Assembly: GCA_945862165.1 (NCBI GenBank)
Contig: CAMAXI010000009.1
Location: forward strand, 48,693-112,692
Length of the DNA: 64,000 nucleotides
Direction: 5' to 3'
Source of the DNA: Chryseobacterium gleum
GTDB lineage: Bacteria > Bacteroidota > Bacteroidia > Flavobacteriales_D > Crocinitomicaceae
Shown here: positions 1-8,760 of the stretch, piece by piece
Layout of the letters: each line of letters starts with the position of its first letter
Numbering within the stretch: the stretch's first letter is position 1
Made by a program: the position numbers and the translations under genes
Notes under the pieces: generated by a model
What the model was told of the DNA's origin: nothing
What the model saw: the letters and a program-made list of their open reading frames with translations, nothing else
Databases searched by the model: none

Positions 1-231
1 TGCTATTTCAGCTACAACTGTGATATATTCAAAATAACTAAATCCAGAACCGCCATATTCTTCTGGAATAAAAACACCCATTAAACCAAGTTCACCTAAT
101 TTTTTAAAAATGTGAACCGGAAATTCTTGCGATTCATCCCACTCCATAAAATGAGGTCGGATTTCCTTTTCAGCAAAGTCGCGCACCATTTGGGCGATCA
201 TTAATTGGTTTTCGTTTTGTTCAAAATTCAT
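1..231 (-). CDS. acyl-CoA dehydrogenase, N-terminal part (cut by window start)
   Basis: The reverse strand reads an open frame of 77 codons from the ATG at 229-231 to the window edge. It begins MNFEQNENQLMIAQMVRDFA and continues with an EIRPHFMEWDES stretch and a LGLMGVFIPEEYGGSG segment. This is the N-terminal helical domain of flavin-dependent acyl-CoA dehydrogenases, which oxidise acyl-CoA to enoyl-CoA and pass electrons to ETF. The etfBA genes occur 13 kb away in this window. Only about a fifth of the expected ~380 residues is visible, so the catalytic Glu and FAD-binding residues cannot be checked and the chain-length class is unknown. Confidence 0.85.
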   Translation of the reverse strand, partial: MNFEQNENQLMIAQMVRDFAEKEIRPHFMEWDESQEFPVHIFKKLGELGLMGVFIPEEYGGSGFSYFEYITVVAEIA

Positions 232-269
232 ATATAAAAGATTATGATTTATACATTAGGAGTTATGGA

Positions 270-797
270 TTAATATGATGCTAATTTACTAATATTATTT
301 GTGTATTTTTTCAATTTATCAGTCCCATTTAAAAAATCTAGGGATACTAAAAAATTAAAGGCTTCCACTTTTCCACCACATTGTTGAATTAGTTCAGCTG
401 CTGCTGAAGCGGAACCACCTGTAGCGAGTAAATCATCATGAATCAATACTTTATCATTCATTTCGATTGCATCCGTGTGTATTTCGATTGTAGCACTACC
501 ATATTCTAAATCGTAACTATACGATAATTTTTCATATGGCAATTTTCCTTTCTTACGAATAAGGACAAATGGTAAACCTAAACGAATTGCTAAGGGATAT
601 CCGAACAAGAAACCTCTACTTTCAATTCCAGCGATTTTAGTCAGCCCTTTATCTTTGTACAATTCAACAAGATGGTCTAAAATTTCAGTAGAAAGTATCG
701 GATTCATCATAATTGTACTGATGTCTTTAAAAATAATTCCTTCTTTTGGAAAATTGGGAACATCTCGTATTACGGATTTAATTTTTTGTTCAATCAT
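270..797 (-). CDS. apt: adenine phosphoribosyltransferase
   Basis: This 175-aa protein converts adenine plus PRPP to AMP in purine salvage. The PRPP-binding motif VLIHDDLLATGGS is at residues 117-129, and IAGIESRGFLFGYPLA at 55-70 is the usual substrate-loop region of type I phosphoribosyltransferases. The length matches the family. The start codon overlaps the stop of the upstream HhH protein by 4 bp (ATGA, 794-797), so the two genes are probably translationally coupled. The C-terminus (NISKLASY) is slightly atypical but the enzyme is otherwise complete. Confidence 0.95.
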   Translation of the reverse strand: MIEQKIKSVIRDVPNFPKEGIIFKDISTIMMNPILSTEILDHLVELYKDKGLTKIAGIESRGFLFGYPLAIRLGLPFVLIRKKGKLPYEKLSYSYDLEYGSATIEIHTDAIEMNDKVLIHDDLLATGGSASAAAELIQQCGGKVEAFNFLVSLDFLNGTDKLKKYTNNISKLASY

Positions 798-1645
798 AAC
801 GTTAGGTATGGTTTTATTTTCAAAAATAATTCTTCTGTTAATACAACCGACATTTTAAGATCGTTTATTGACTTAAAAGGTCCATGTTGGTTTCGTAATT
901 TCACAATAGCGTTTGCCATATTCCAGGTAAAATATGGATGTTTTTTAAATTCTTCTGCTGTTGTAGTATTGATATTCAGTTTTTTAACTTTTTGCTGGTC
1001 AATGTTAATATAAGGATTTATTTCTTCCATTTTTTCTGGAGTCATTTTCCATACCTCAAGCAATTGCTCATCATTGATATAACCACCTAACTGCTCTCTT
1101 CGTTTTAGTATGTTTTTAGCAAAAAACGGTCCTATTCCTTTGATTGATAGTAACTCTTCTTCCGAAGCAGAATTTAAGTCTACTACTATGCTAGTATTTT
1201 CTTTTTTGAATTCGGAAATTGAAATATTGGTTTTATTTTTTTCGGGATAAAACGTAGAATCAATAATTTTAAGCATCAATTCTTGCGGAATAACAAAAAC
1301 TCGTTTTAGATCTTCTTTTGACTTAAATCCATATTTACCAAATTTTAGAACTGCTTGCGCTTGTTTCTGCGAAAGACCTAACTTCATCCAATCATTCTTT
1401 GAATAAACATTTGGGTCAAATTTTTCGGAAGGAGTAAGATACTTTTTCTTGGAATATTTATCTTTCTTTTTTTCTTTAATTGGTTTAAAATTTCGGATTA
1501 TTTGTTGCTCTTTCCAATTGAATTTTATTGGTTTTTCAGGAGTATAATAAAGAATTACACGAGGAATAATAGCTAAAATCACGAATAGTGCAAGAAATAC
1601 TAAAATAGCTCTTCTAGATCGTTTGGAAAATTCAAGGCTATTCAT
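794..1645 (-). CDS. helix-hairpin-helix (ComEA-like) membrane-anchored protein
   Basis: I place the start at the ATG at 1645 (MNSLEFSKRS), giving 283 aa and lying 7 bp past the stop of the upstream permease. An upstream extension to 1720 would overlap the permease gene. A single membrane segment (about residues 15-35, AILVFLALFVILAIIPRVIL) is followed by a basic, Lys-rich linker. Three helix-hairpin-helix repeats come next. The middle one contains VDLNSASEEELLSIKGIGPFFAKNIL, the classic ComEA-type DNA-binding signature given here in full only for recognition of its IKGIG hairpin. ComEA-like proteins bind DNA non-specifically. A role in DNA uptake is possible but not shown. The gene is coupled to apt. 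Confidence 0.85.
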   Translation of the reverse strand: MNSLEFSKRSRRAILVFLALFVILAIIPRVILYYTPEKPIKFNWKEQQIIRNFKPIKEKKKDKYSKKKYLTPSEKFDPNVYSKNDWMKLGLSQKQAQAVLKFGKYGFKSKEDLKRVFVIPQELMLKIIDSTFYPEKNKTNISISEFKKENTSIVVDLNSASEEELLSIKGIGPFFAKNILKRREQLGGYINDEQLLEVWKMTPEKMEEINPYINIDQQKVKKLNINTTTAEEFKKHPYFTWNMANAIVKLRNQHGPFKSINDLKMSVVLTEELFLKIKPYLTL

Positions 1646-1652
1646 ATGCTTG

Positions 1653-3110
1653 TCATTCTGGGATAGAATGTTTTTGTTTTGAATGAAAGATGTAATATAT
1701 TGGAAGTCCCAAGACCACAATTAATAAACCCATCCCAGCGTTTGTAAAATCATAAATTAGTAAATCGATACAAATAAAAAGCGTAACAAGTATGTAAATT
1801 ATTGGCACCACTGGGTAACCCCAAGCTTTGTATGGACGTTCCGTATCTGGTTCTTTTTTCCTTAAAATAAATATCCCATAAATTGTAAGTATGTAAAATA
1901 ACAGGGAGGCAAAAGTACTATATACCAATAAATCCCCATATTTACCAGAAAGACATAATACGGAAGCCCAAATACATTGAATCCATAATGCATAACTTGG
2001 GACATCGTGTTTGTTGATTTTTTTGGCTTTTTTAAAGAAGAGACCATCTTTTGCCATTGCATAGAAAAGTCGAGATCCTGCTAAAATCAATCCATTATTA
2101 CACCCAAATGTGGAAACTAATATTAAAACAGCCATGATCGAAACTCCTACAGGTCCAACGATCATTTCTGCTGCTGCTGCTCCCACCCGATCATTTGGGA
2201 CAAATTGGAGTCCTTGAGACATAACGTCCACGCCCATAGCTGAACCTTTTAAAGGAATCAATGCGAGGTATGCAAGATTTGCGAGTAAGTAAACAATTGT
2301 TACTATTAGAGTTCCTAAAAATAAACTTCTTGGGATGTTTTTTTTAGGGTTTTTAATTTCACTTGCGATGAATGTAACATTATTCCATGCATCTGACGAG
2401 AATAACGAATTAATGATTGTTGCTCCTAGTGCTCCCATTAAAGCAAAACCGGTCAACTGTGTAATATGCATTTTTCCCGAATCGTTTACAACAGTTTTCG
2501 TTGCATCCCAAGCGTTATGAAAATTATTACTCAAGGTATCGGTTTTTAATCCTACCCATAAGCCTAAAATAATCAGTGTAAAGAGTGCTATCAATTTCGC
2601 AAAGGTAAAAATGAGTTGAATGTACTTTCCGTTTTTCACACCTCCTACATTCAAAAATGTAAGGAAAATTAAGGAAGCAATTGCGAGTAATTGTCCATAA
2701 TTGATATGTAGTAGATTAAATACATTTATTGCTTCATTCGCTAGACTGGGGAAAAACACCGTCGCATATTTAGCAAAGGCAACTGCAACAGCAGCAATAA
2801 CACCTGTCTGAATTACGGCAAAAACAGTCCACCCGTAAAGAAAAGAAATTGTTTTACCGTATGCTCTTTGGATATACACATATTGACCACCTGCATTTGG
2901 CATCATACCTGCGAGTTCACCATAACTTAATGCAGCAAAAACAGTTATAAGTCCTGTCAAGAACCATAGCATCATCATCCAACCAGCAGAGCCGATATCT
3001 CTTGCCATCGGTGCGGTTACAATAAAAATACCTGAACCAATCATAGATCCAGCTACAATGGTTGTAGCATCTAATAGACCAAGTGATTTTTTAAGATGGT
3101 GAGTTGACAT
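1653..3110 (-). CDS. APC-superfamily amino-acid permease (LAT-like)
   Basis: This 485-aa integral membrane protein has about 12 hydrophobic segments. The N-terminal GSMIGSGIF motif (residues 21-29) forms the unwound TM1 substrate site of APC amino-acid/polyamine transporters. The GELAGMMPNAGGQYVY segment in TM2 and the C-terminal RPYKAWGYPVVPIIY stretch resemble the LAT/serine-threonine exchanger branch. It probably imports or exchanges neutral amino acids across the inner membrane, but the substrate cannot be read from sequence. A second APC permease of a different branch starts 78 bp upstream, and the HhH protein follows 7 bp downstream. Confidence 0.9.
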   Translation of the reverse strand: MSTHHLKKSLGLLDATTIVAGSMIGSGIFIVTAPMARDIGSAGWMMMLWFLTGLITVFAALSYGELAGMMPNAGGQYVYIQRAYGKTISFLYGWTVFAVIQTGVIAAVAVAFAKYATVFFPSLANEAINVFNLLHINYGQLLAIASLIFLTFLNVGGVKNGKYIQLIFTFAKLIALFTLIILGLWVGLKTDTLSNNFHNAWDATKTVVNDSGKMHITQLTGFALMGALGATIINSLFSSDAWNNVTFIASEIKNPKKNIPRSLFLGTLIVTIVYLLANLAYLALIPLKGSAMGVDVMSQGLQFVPNDRVGAAAAEMIVGPVGVSIMAVLILVSTFGCNNGLILAGSRLFYAMAKDGLFFKKAKKINKHDVPSYALWIQCIWASVLCLSGKYGDLLVYSTFASLLFYILTIYGIFILRKKEPDTERPYKAWGYPVVPIIYILVTLFICIDLLIYDFTNAGMGLLIVVLGLPIYYIFHSKQKHSIPE

Positions 3111-3188
3111 TTTTATTTTTGAAGTTAGATTAAAATAGAATGGTCAATAAAATTATTTACCATTCTACTTTTATTTTATATAAAAAAA

Positions 3189-4691
3189 TTAATCTTCAGA
3201 ACCTGATTGTTTTAAAAGTTCTTGTTCTTGCTCTCTTTCCCAATCATTTAATTTACTATTTTTTCTTGAATACAGAAAATAAACAATAACTCCTATAGAT
3301 GTCCAAATTAAAAAAGCAATCCATGTTTCTTTTCTAACGAAGCACATCAAAAAAACATTGAATCCAACTCCTAAAACAGCAACCACGGGTAAAAAAGGAA
3401 CTTTAAATGGACGCTCTAAATGTGGTTGTTTAACTCTTAAAACCCAAACTGCCAATGCTATCATCGCGAACGCTAAAAGTGTACCCATTGAACACATTTC
3501 AGAAACCTTGTCTATTGGAGTTAAAGAAGCGACAATTGAAATAATCAAACCTACTAAAACTGTGCTTTTAAATGGTGTTTTAAATTTTGTATGTATTTCA
3601 CAAAACATAGCTGGTAATAATCCATCTTTTGCCATCCCTAAAAAAACTCTAGTTTGACCAAGCATCATTACCATCATAACTGAAATTAATCCTGCAACTG
3701 CAGCAATAGTTATAAGTATCGTTGCCCATGGCATATTCACTCCCTCAAAAGCAGAAGCAACAGGAGCTTTTACATCTAATTGATCATACCTTACCATTCC
3801 TGTTAACACCAATGAAACTAAAATATAAAGTACTGTACATATTATAAGTGACATAATAATTGCAAAAGGAACATCTTTCTTAGGATTTATAGCTTCTCCC
3901 GCCTGAGTAGAAACAGCATCAAAACCTATATAAGCAAAGAAAACAATAGAAGCCGCAGTCATAACACCACTCCATCCAAAATGAGAAGTTCCATCTGGAT
4001 CAATAATTTGTTTAGGAATAAATGGGTGATAATTATTTGTATCAATAAAGAAAAAACCTACAAAAATCACAAAAAGAACAACAGCAATTTTAAGTATAAC
4101 AATAATATTATTTGTCTTCGCAGCTTCTTTTATCCCCCTAACTAAAATAGAAGTAACAACCCAAGTAATTAAAAATGCAGGTAAATTAAAGCATAAACTT
4201 GGAGCTGTCTCTCCAATAGCAGCATATTTTGTTGCTGCTGTAATCGGATCATTCATTAACCAAAGAGGTGGATCTATTCCACATTGATGTAATAATTTTT
4301 CAAAATATCCACTCCAAGCTACCGCTACAGTAGTAGCTCCCATCATATATTCTAAAATTAAATTCCACCCTATAATCCAAGCGAAAATCTCCCCCATTGT
4401 TCCATAAGAATAAGCATAAGCAGAACCTTCTACAGGTAAAACTGAAGAAAATTCAGCATAACATAGTGCTGCAAACAAACACCCCATTCCTGCTATTACA
4501 AAAGCTAATGCTAATGCTGGACCAGCATTGTTATGAGCTGCAACACCTGTTAAGGTAAAAATTCCTCCACCTATAATTGCTCCAATTCCTAATGAAGTTA
4601 ATCCCCATCGACCTAAAACTCGGTTAAGATTACTTTTTTTCATTTCAGCTTCAAAAAGACTGATTGGTTTTTTTCTCCAAATTTTAGACAT
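3189..4691 (-). CDS. APC-superfamily amino-acid permease (cationic amino-acid transporter type)
   Basis: The 500-aa protein has GIGAIIGGGIFTLTG at residues 35-49 and about 12-14 membrane segments. It shows the CAT-branch features AGPALALAFVIAGMGCLFAALCY and YAYSYGTMGEIFAWIIGWNL, each within the first 115 residues. The C-terminal VLRVKQPHLERPFKVPFLP region is typical of CAT/YfnA-like transporters. It likely moves basic or small neutral amino acids. The gene starts 3 bp after the stop of the RmlD-like reductase and so is probably its operon partner. It is only distantly similar to the neighbouring permease at 1653-3110, so the two are not a recent duplication. Confidence 0.9.
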   Translation of the reverse strand: MSKIWRKKPISLFEAEMKKSNLNRVLGRWGLTSLGIGAIIGGGIFTLTGVAAHNNAGPALALAFVIAGMGCLFAALCYAEFSSVLPVEGSAYAYSYGTMGEIFAWIIGWNLILEYMMGATTVAVAWSGYFEKLLHQCGIDPPLWLMNDPITAATKYAAIGETAPSLCFNLPAFLITWVVTSILVRGIKEAAKTNNIIVILKIAVVLFVIFVGFFFIDTNNYHPFIPKQIIDPDGTSHFGWSGVMTAASIVFFAYIGFDAVSTQAGEAINPKKDVPFAIIMSLIICTVLYILVSLVLTGMVRYDQLDVKAPVASAFEGVNMPWATILITIAAVAGLISVMMVMMLGQTRVFLGMAKDGLLPAMFCEIHTKFKTPFKSTVLVGLIISIVASLTPIDKVSEMCSMGTLLAFAMIALAVWVLRVKQPHLERPFKVPFLPVVAVLGVGFNVFLMCFVRKETWIAFLIWTSIGVIVYFLYSRKNSKLNDWEREQEQELLKQSGSED

Positions 4692-4694
4692 AAT

Positions 4695-5588
4695 TTAAAT
4701 TTCAGTTAATAAAATTTCAACAGTTTCTTCGATTGTTTTAGGGTTATAACCCAATTCAGTTCTTGATTTCGTAAGATCAAACCCCGTTCTTGGTGGACGT
4801 TTTGCAGGTTGATTTAAGGTAGATGATGAAATGATTTCTACATTTTCTGTTGATTTACCAAGATGTTTTGCTATTCTGAAAACGATTTCATTCACAGCCA
4901 TCAATTCAGGTCCGCATAAATGAAAAATGCCAGTTTTGTTTCTACGACAGATTTCGATGCATCCCCATGCTAGATCGTCAGCCCATGTTGGCATACGGAA
5001 TTGATCATTGATAATTTTCATTGGATCGCCTTTTGTTAAAGCGTCTATGGACCAAAGTACAATATTTGTTCGGGATAAATTGTTCGCTGTTCCGTAAACA
5101 ATAATTGTACGCGCAATCGACCAATTTTTATTTTGGCTATTTATCAAAACATGTTCAGCATCCACTTTTGATTGTCCATATATACTTACTGCGGAAGGTT
5201 CGTCTGTTTCTTTATAGTTTCCTTTCAATCCATCAAAGATGAAATCTGTGGAGAGTAATTGAAAATGTGCATTTATTTTTTGTGCTTCGTTCCACAACTT
5301 TTGCGTAGCCAAGACATTTACTTCTTGACATTCTTCCGGATTCAATTCACAATAATCTACATTTGTTAAAGCAGCAGTGTGAATGATATGTGTAGGTTTA
5401 TAATTTGTAAAAATTTCTGCTATTTTAGGTTGATTCGTAATATCCATTTCGAGATATCTTTCGGATGGACATTCTTGATTTCGATTAGCTCCATTCGAAG
5501 TCGCTAAAAATTCCACCCCACGTTTTAAGCAAATTTTGACAATTTTTTGTCCAAGTAGTCCATTTGAACCTGTAATAAGGAGTCGCAT
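4695..5588 (-). CDS. RmlD-like NAD(P)-dependent sugar-nucleotide reductase (extended SDR)
   Basis: The 297-aa protein has the Rossmann motif GSNGLLG at residues 7-13, the catalytic YxxxK pair at Tyr137/Lys141, and a STD segment at 113-115. This fits dTDP-4-dehydrorhamnose reductase-like (RmlD) members of the SDR family. Near the C-terminus RPPRTGFDLTKSRTELGY matches the family's substrate-binding end. No other rml genes are nearby, so a dTDP-rhamnose role is not supported by context. Methionine adenosyltransferase-beta-like or other RmlD paralogue functions remain possible. The gene precedes the permease at 3189-4691 with a 3-bp gap. Confidence 0.85.
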   Translation of the reverse strand: MRLLITGSNGLLGQKIVKICLKRGVEFLATSNGANRNQECPSERYLEMDITNQPKIAEIFTNYKPTHIIHTAALTNVDYCELNPEECQEVNVLATQKLWNEAQKINAHFQLLSTDFIFDGLKGNYKETDEPSAVSIYGQSKVDAEHVLINSQNKNWSIARTIIVYGTANNLSRTNIVLWSIDALTKGDPMKIINDQFRMPTWADDLAWGCIEICRRNKTGIFHLCGPELMAVNEIVFRIAKHLGKSTENVEIISSSTLNQPAKRPPRTGFDLTKSRTELGYNPKTIEETVEILLTEI

Positions 5589-5639
5589 AGTTAATTACTT
5601 ATTTATAAATGAGGTATAAAGATACAAATAAAATAATTA

Positions 5640-5761
5640 TGGATTATAAGATTGCAGATTAACAGATTGCGGATTGCGGATTGAAGCCCTTCGCTTCGAG
5701 AGCCTCAGCGACTGGGCTTGTGTTTTAAAGATTATAGAATTGCAGGTTGCAGATTGGTAGA
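5640..5761. repeat. intergenic short-repeat patch
   Basis: This stretch after the K+ channel gene holds repeated GATTGCGGATTGCGGATTG-type words, then AAGCCC...GGGCTT inverted arms around TTCGAGAGCCTCAGCGACT, then further TGCAGATT words. The core TTCGAGAGCCTCAG recurs twice at 11490-11560, so it belongs to a dispersed short-repeat family. No coding potential is seen. The AAGCCC/GGGCTT arms could form a hairpin after the channel gene. Confidence 0.6.
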
Positions 5762-6808
5762 TTACTTTAATCCAAGGAGATCGTTTAAGTGTTTGATTTG
5801 AGAAGGAGTTCCAAGAACAAAAAGTTTAGAATGTGGAACTATTTCTTCTTCTCCTGTAGGATTGATAATGTAATTACCACCTGCTGTTTTGTACCCAATA
5901 ATAGTAACAGAGGTTATTGTTCTAATTTTTAATACTTTAAGATCTCTTAATTTTTTAAATTGGTACTCGGTAGGTAATTCGTTAAAAGCGATGGACTCAA
6001 TATTCACTCCTTCATTTCCTTGGGAACGAATTGAATCCAAAAATTCTACAACATCGGGATTTGCGACTAAAGAGGCCATGTGTGTTCCTCCGATTGAATC
6101 AGGCATAATTACATTATCGGCACCCGCTAATTTTAGTTTTGCTACAGATGTTACATGGGTAGCGCGTGAAATTATTTTCAAAGATTTATTTAATTCACGG
6201 GCGGACAGAACCACGTATAAATTGTCTGCATCTTTTGGTAAGCAGGAAATTACTGCTGTTGCTTTATCTAATTTAGCACTCGCAAGTACTTCATCATCTG
6301 TAGAATCTCCTTTAATAAAAACATAATTTTCCAACAGATGACTTTTTTCAAATTCTTCTGCATTGATATCAATAATTATCAACCGTGTTTTCTTACTATT
6401 CAAATCTTCCGCAACTTGCTTTCCTACGCGACCAAAACCGCAAATGACTACATGATTTTCCATGGTATTTAAAATTTTGTTTGTTCTATATTGTTTGAGA
6501 TTTATCTTATAATCTCCTCCCATAATGTATTTTGTGATGGAAGAAATCGCTAATGCGAAGGTGCCAAAACTAATAATTATAAGAAAAATAGTAAATAATT
6601 TCCCCAATGGAGACAGCTGGTGTGTTTCTTCAAATCCAACTGTAGCCGTGGTTATTACAGTCATGTAAAACGCATCTAAAAAAGACCATTTTTCAATAAA
6701 CATAAAACCGATTGTTCCAATCGTAATTATAGCAATGATAATACCTAAAAAGATATAAACTCTTTTGAAGAGTTTCAGATTCGCTATAATGTTTTTCAAA
6801 GTTCCCAA
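5762..6808 (-). CDS. two-TM potassium channel with RCK/TrkA-N domain
   Basis: The 348-aa protein starts with TM1 (about residues 17-38), a pore helix with selectivity filter TVGF at 56-59, and TM2 (about 70-95). A cytoplasmic RCK domain follows with the dinucleotide-binding motif GFGRVG at 124-129 and a TrkA-C-like end. This is the MthK/Kch type of ligand-gated K+ channel. The filter is TVGF rather than the commoner TVGY, a substitution found in other K+ channels. It overlaps the upstream pspC-domain gene by 13 bp, so the two are co-transcribed with the DUF2851 gene. Confidence 0.92.
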   Translation of the reverse strand: MGTLKNIIANLKLFKRVYIFLGIIIAIITIGTIGFMFIEKWSFLDAFYMTVITTATVGFEETHQLSPLGKLFTIFLIIISFGTFALAISSITKYIMGGDYKINLKQYRTNKILNTMENHVVICGFGRVGKQVAEDLNSKKTRLIIIDINAEEFEKSHLLENYVFIKGDSTDDEVLASAKLDKATAVISCLPKDADNLYVVLSARELNKSLKIISRATHVTSVAKLKLAGADNVIMPDSIGGTHMASLVANPDVVEFLDSIRSQGNEGVNIESIAFNELPTEYQFKKLRDLKVLKIRTITSVTIIGYKTAGGNYIINPTGEEEIVPHSKLFVLGTPSQIKHLNDLLGLK

Positions 6809-7032
6809 ACGCTAGGTCTTTTTAATCTTTTAAATCCGAAAAAATGCTTATGCTCTAATATCCAAGACATTGCAAAATAGATTAACAATGGTGATCCTAA
6901 CGTAATAAAAGAAGCATAAATAAATCCTACACGTACTTTGGATGAACTTATTCCTGATTTGCGCGCAATCCAAGAACATACTCCATACGAACGCATTTCA
7001 AAAAAGAAAGCAATTTTTTGTATCCATTTCAT
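6796..7032 (-). CDS. small PspC-domain membrane protein
   Basis: This 78-aa protein has the PspC-like pattern: an N-terminal amphipathic part with GVCSWIARKSGISSSKVRV, then one hydrophobic segment (about residues 37-58) and a basic tail. PspC domains occur in phage-shock and envelope-stress proteins, but the function of stand-alone versions is mostly undefined. It overlaps the DUF2851 gene by 4 bp upstream and the K+ channel gene by 13 bp downstream. Such tight packing suggests one transcript and perhaps a shared envelope or ion-homeostasis role. Confidence 0.8.
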   Translation of the reverse strand: MKWIQKIAFFFEMRSYGVCSWIARKSGISSSKVRVGFIYASFITLGSPLLIYFAMSWILEHKHFFGFKRLKRPSVWEL

Positions 7033-8291
7033 TGTTTCAGTACTTGATGTCCAATTTTACAAGACAAACATTTTTTCTTCGCACAAAATTCGTTTTTTAA
7101 TTCCAATAAACCTTGTGAATCTTTTGCTGAATTTACGGATAATCCTACTTCTTTCCAATTTTTGATAATGCTATTCTCTTCCCTAGGGATGTTTTCTAAT
7201 AATTCCAATGCTTTTTCAGTAAAAGTCTCTTGGTTCTGATATATCCCCCAAAAATAAAGCATAGGGGCAACCACATTTATTAAAATTAAAGATTTGCTAT
7301 TCTTGGATAAATTTAGATTATGCCTTTTTGTTTCCTTTTTAAAATGATAATGTGTCTCCCAAAACGCATCTATACTAAACTTCTCATGTTCAAACCAATG
7401 CAGCCATTCTTCTAAGGGCATCATTAAAAAATCAAAAAACTTTTGCTGCGAACAGATGGAAGAGAATTGTGCTATTCGAAACGTAGGAAAGCCTGCCGTA
7501 CGCATTCCGAAAAATTTCCAAGAGGCAACATTCATTTGATTCAAGTTATATTTATTTCGATAAAACACGCCGGTTTCTTTTAATTTTCGGATATAATTTT
7601 CTTCCGAATGCTCCGGAAGCAGATTGGCAACATCTAACAATATTGCTTCCACCGCTGTTTTTGATTCTTTGAAAAAAGTATTAATTGGAACTTTCCGAAC
7701 AAGTTCTAGCATCGGAATTCTATTGACATTGGTGCCAATAATTGCAGCTAATTGTTCGGAAATAAGTTGATTCAAATCGAAATTTACTACTTTAAATCTT
7801 TCAAATAGCGCTTGACTTTTGCGTTCTAACCTTTGAAAAAGTGCAGTATCTATTTGACTTTGAACATGTAGTTGATCTATCGTTTTAATCGCGTCGTAAC
7901 ATGGTATCCATTTCCTATTAGTCAATATTTTAGCAAGCTGATCGACTAGGTCATTAGATATGTATTTTTTCAATTCTAGCGTGGGAATCTCTTCCTCGTT
8001 TATATATACTGATTTATCATAATTATAAACGACATGTAAGACTACATTTTCATATGCTTTATCCAAATGGTGTTTATGAATATACCAATCTGAAGCATTA
8101 ATATGCATTTCAATATTTCCTATCCACGTGATACCATCGATGGTAATTTTGCCGTTTGAAAAGTCTGGTCCGCTATCGTGGTTATGGATTCCAAAAGCAG
8201 TTATGGTAATTGGTCGACCGTCAGTAAGTGTTAAATTTTGATGTGGAATATTTTTTGTTTTCCAAAGATAATGCAGGTATTCTTCTTTCAT
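7029..8291 (-). CDS. DUF2851 family protein
   Basis: The 420-aa protein begins MKEEYLHYLWKTKNIPHQNL and contains HNHDSGPDFSNGKI and IGNIEMHINASDWYIHKH. These are hallmarks of DUF2851, a family common in Bacteroidota with no established function. The repeated acidic and His-rich motifs near the N-terminus (GPDF, EMH, DW) resemble nuclease-like metal sites, but this is inference only. The C-terminus carries a cysteine cluster, CAKKKCLSCKIG, that could bind a metal. It is the first gene of the three-gene DUF2851/PspC/K+ channel operon. Confidence 0.85.
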   Translation of the reverse strand: MKEEYLHYLWKTKNIPHQNLTLTDGRPITITAFGIHNHDSGPDFSNGKITIDGITWIGNIEMHINASDWYIHKHHLDKAYENVVLHVVYNYDKSVYINEEEIPTLELKKYISNDLVDQLAKILTNRKWIPCYDAIKTIDQLHVQSQIDTALFQRLERKSQALFERFKVVNFDLNQLISEQLAAIIGTNVNRIPMLELVRKVPINTFFKESKTAVEAILLDVANLLPEHSEENYIRKLKETGVFYRNKYNLNQMNVASWKFFGMRTAGFPTFRIAQFSSICSQQKFFDFLMMPLEEWLHWFEHEKFSIDAFWETHYHFKKETKRHNLNLSKNSKSLILINVVAPMLYFWGIYQNQETFTEKALELLENIPREENSIIKNWKEVGLSVNSAKDSQGLLELKNEFCAKKKCLSCKIGHQVLKQ

Positions 8292-8403
8292 AGAGTGTTG
8301 ATTTTTAGTTGTTTTTAAAAATTGACTCTATTTAAGTTAGTGAAAATTATGATTAATGTACCAATTTTTCAATGTGAAAATGTAGCAATTTGTTGTAGGA
8401 AGA

Positions 8404-8662
8404 TTCGCGGTGCGAAATGGAGGGTATTCTCTTACTTTTTTTTGGCCAAAAAAGTAAGCAAAAAGGCCTTCGTCGCTGGAAAAGCATCGGCTTTTATTGC
8501 GAAACGTTCGCTACAAAAACAAAACTCCTCCTTCGTCGTCAAACAGTTGTTTTTGATACGCTACCTTATTCGATAAAAACACGATTTACTTTTCTGAGGC
8601 GACAGAGGTTCCAATCGCTAATTGGGTGTTTCGGATGTAGTTTCAACCGTATATGGTGGAGG
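8404..8662 (+). repeat. dispersed ~260-bp repeat, copy A
   Basis: It aligns along its whole length with 15687-15951 in the same orientation. Shared blocks include TTCGCGGTGCGAAA at the left end, CTTCGTCGCTGGAAAAGCAT, GAAACGTTCGCTACAAAAAC, ACGCTACCTTATTCGATAAA, and TCGCTAATTGGGTGTTTCGG near the right end. The left third contains a palindrome, CTTACTTTTTT-TGGCC-AAAAAAGTAAG. Copy B keeps the fold but with a different centre, suggesting selection on structure. The word TGCGAAATGGAGG occurs at 8411 and again at 8679. I cannot tell whether it is a mobile element relic or a structured RNA. Confidence 0.8.
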
Positions 8663-8706
8663 ATAGAGTATTTAGCTTTGCGAAATGGAGGATTAATCCA
8701 TAAAAA

Positions 8707-8755
8707 TTGAGTCGCAATGCATTGATAATTGCGATAATTGAGTCGCAATGCATTG
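8707..8755. repeat. two 18-bp direct repeats with palindromic core
   Basis: TTGAGTCGCAATGCATTG occurs exactly at 8707-8724 and 8738-8755, separated by 13 bp. Each holds the palindrome CAATGCATTG. The second copy ends 6 bp before the topB stop codon complement, so it lies in the topB 3' untranslated region. A related word (GACGCAAAGCATTGCGTC) forms the centre of the inverted repeat at 23167-23216. Confidence 0.75.
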
Positions 8756-8760
8756 CGGAT

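Larger units (their letters stand above)
8292..8760. other. 469-bp intergenic region holding a dispersed repeat
   Basis: No convincing gene lies between the DUF2851 start and the topB stop. The stretch 8292-8403 is AT-rich and unremarkable. Positions 8404-8662 are one copy of a ~260-bp repeat whose second copy is at 15687-15951. Positions 8707-8755 carry an 18-bp direct repeat. Short open frames here exist only because the repeat lacks stops, and they do not share conserved protein ends between the copies. Confidence 0.7.

Noticed and set aside
1646..1720. N-terminal extension of the HhH protein
   Set aside because: It would overlap the permease gene by 68 bp. The ATG at 1645 gives a normal short N-terminus before the membrane anchor.
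8322..8748. Several short open frames (60-97 codons) on both strands after the DUF2851 gene
   Set aside because: They are translations of the dispersed repeat. Similar peptides appear in the second copy at 15656-15910 but with different starts and ends, as expected from DNA similarity and not from protein conservation.
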